Source: Hymenobacter sp.
GTDB taxonomy: Bacteria > Bacteroidota > Bacteroidia > Cytophagales > Hymenobacteraceae
Assembly (NCBI GenBank): GCA_025362615.1
Contig: JANYFQ010000045.1
Coordinates: forward strand, 1 to 16,529
Length of the DNA stretch: 16,529 bases
Direction of reading: 5' to 3'
The notes under the pieces are model-generated. The model did no database searches and was not told the DNA's origin. It saw nothing but the letters and a program-made list of their open reading frames with translations. Positions 16,500-16,529 of the stretch are shown piece by piece (position 1 is the first letter of the stretch; the number at the start of each line of letters is the position of its first letter). The position numbers and the translations under genes are program-made.

Positions 16500-16529
16500 G
16501 GTCGAGGAAGCACTTACAGTCCCCGACGC

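Overview
The window looks like a chromosomal segment of a GC-rich Bacteroidota, most likely Cytophagales of the Hymenobacter type. The evidence is two complete SusC/SusD outer-membrane uptake pairs, a type IX secretion protein (PorQ), an RF2 gene with the standard programmed frameshift, and the absence of Shine-Dalgarno sequences at every one of the nine start codons. The genus is inferred from protein style and composition, not from a search.

Layout: (1) 34-1098 (+) ilvE, a branched-chain aminotransferase. Its stop codon lies inside a short REP-like palindrome. A second, inverted palindrome and a strong terminator follow. (2) 1308-2385 (+) prfB, read through an in-frame TGA by a +1 shift, ending at a bidirectional terminator shared with the converging operon. 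(3) 7487-2482 (-) susC1-susD1, a TonB-dependent transporter and its surface lipoprotein, in clearly lower-GC DNA. (4) 7488-8009, an AT-rich divergent control region with no gene. (5) 8010-13702 (+) susC2-susD2 and a third small lipoprotein of unknown function, in GC-rich DNA, closed by a 20-bp symmetric terminator. (6) 16369-13793 (-) porQ then hslU, separated by a cluster of direct and inverted repeats. (7) A third REP-like palindrome lies at the right end (16469-16499), perhaps preceded by a decayed copy.

How the genes fit together: the two divergent SusCD systems form the accessory core. Each SusC is an energised outer-membrane channel and each SusD is its lipoprotein lid. No glycoside hydrolase, protease, ECF sigma/anti-sigma pair or hybrid two-component regulator lies in the window, so the substrates cannot be read from context. 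The flanking genes (ilvE, prfB, hslU, porQ) are housekeeping or lineage-core genes.

The less ordinary signals are non-coding. One is a 31-nt hairpin repeat family with a compensatory base change between two copies. Another is a GTTTCGCGTAGGTT repeat cluster in front of hslU. The third is the contrast between a strong internal AGGAGG at the prfB frameshift and its absence at all starts. I found no convincing new multi-gene system, CRISPR array, tRNA, rRNA or insertion sequence.
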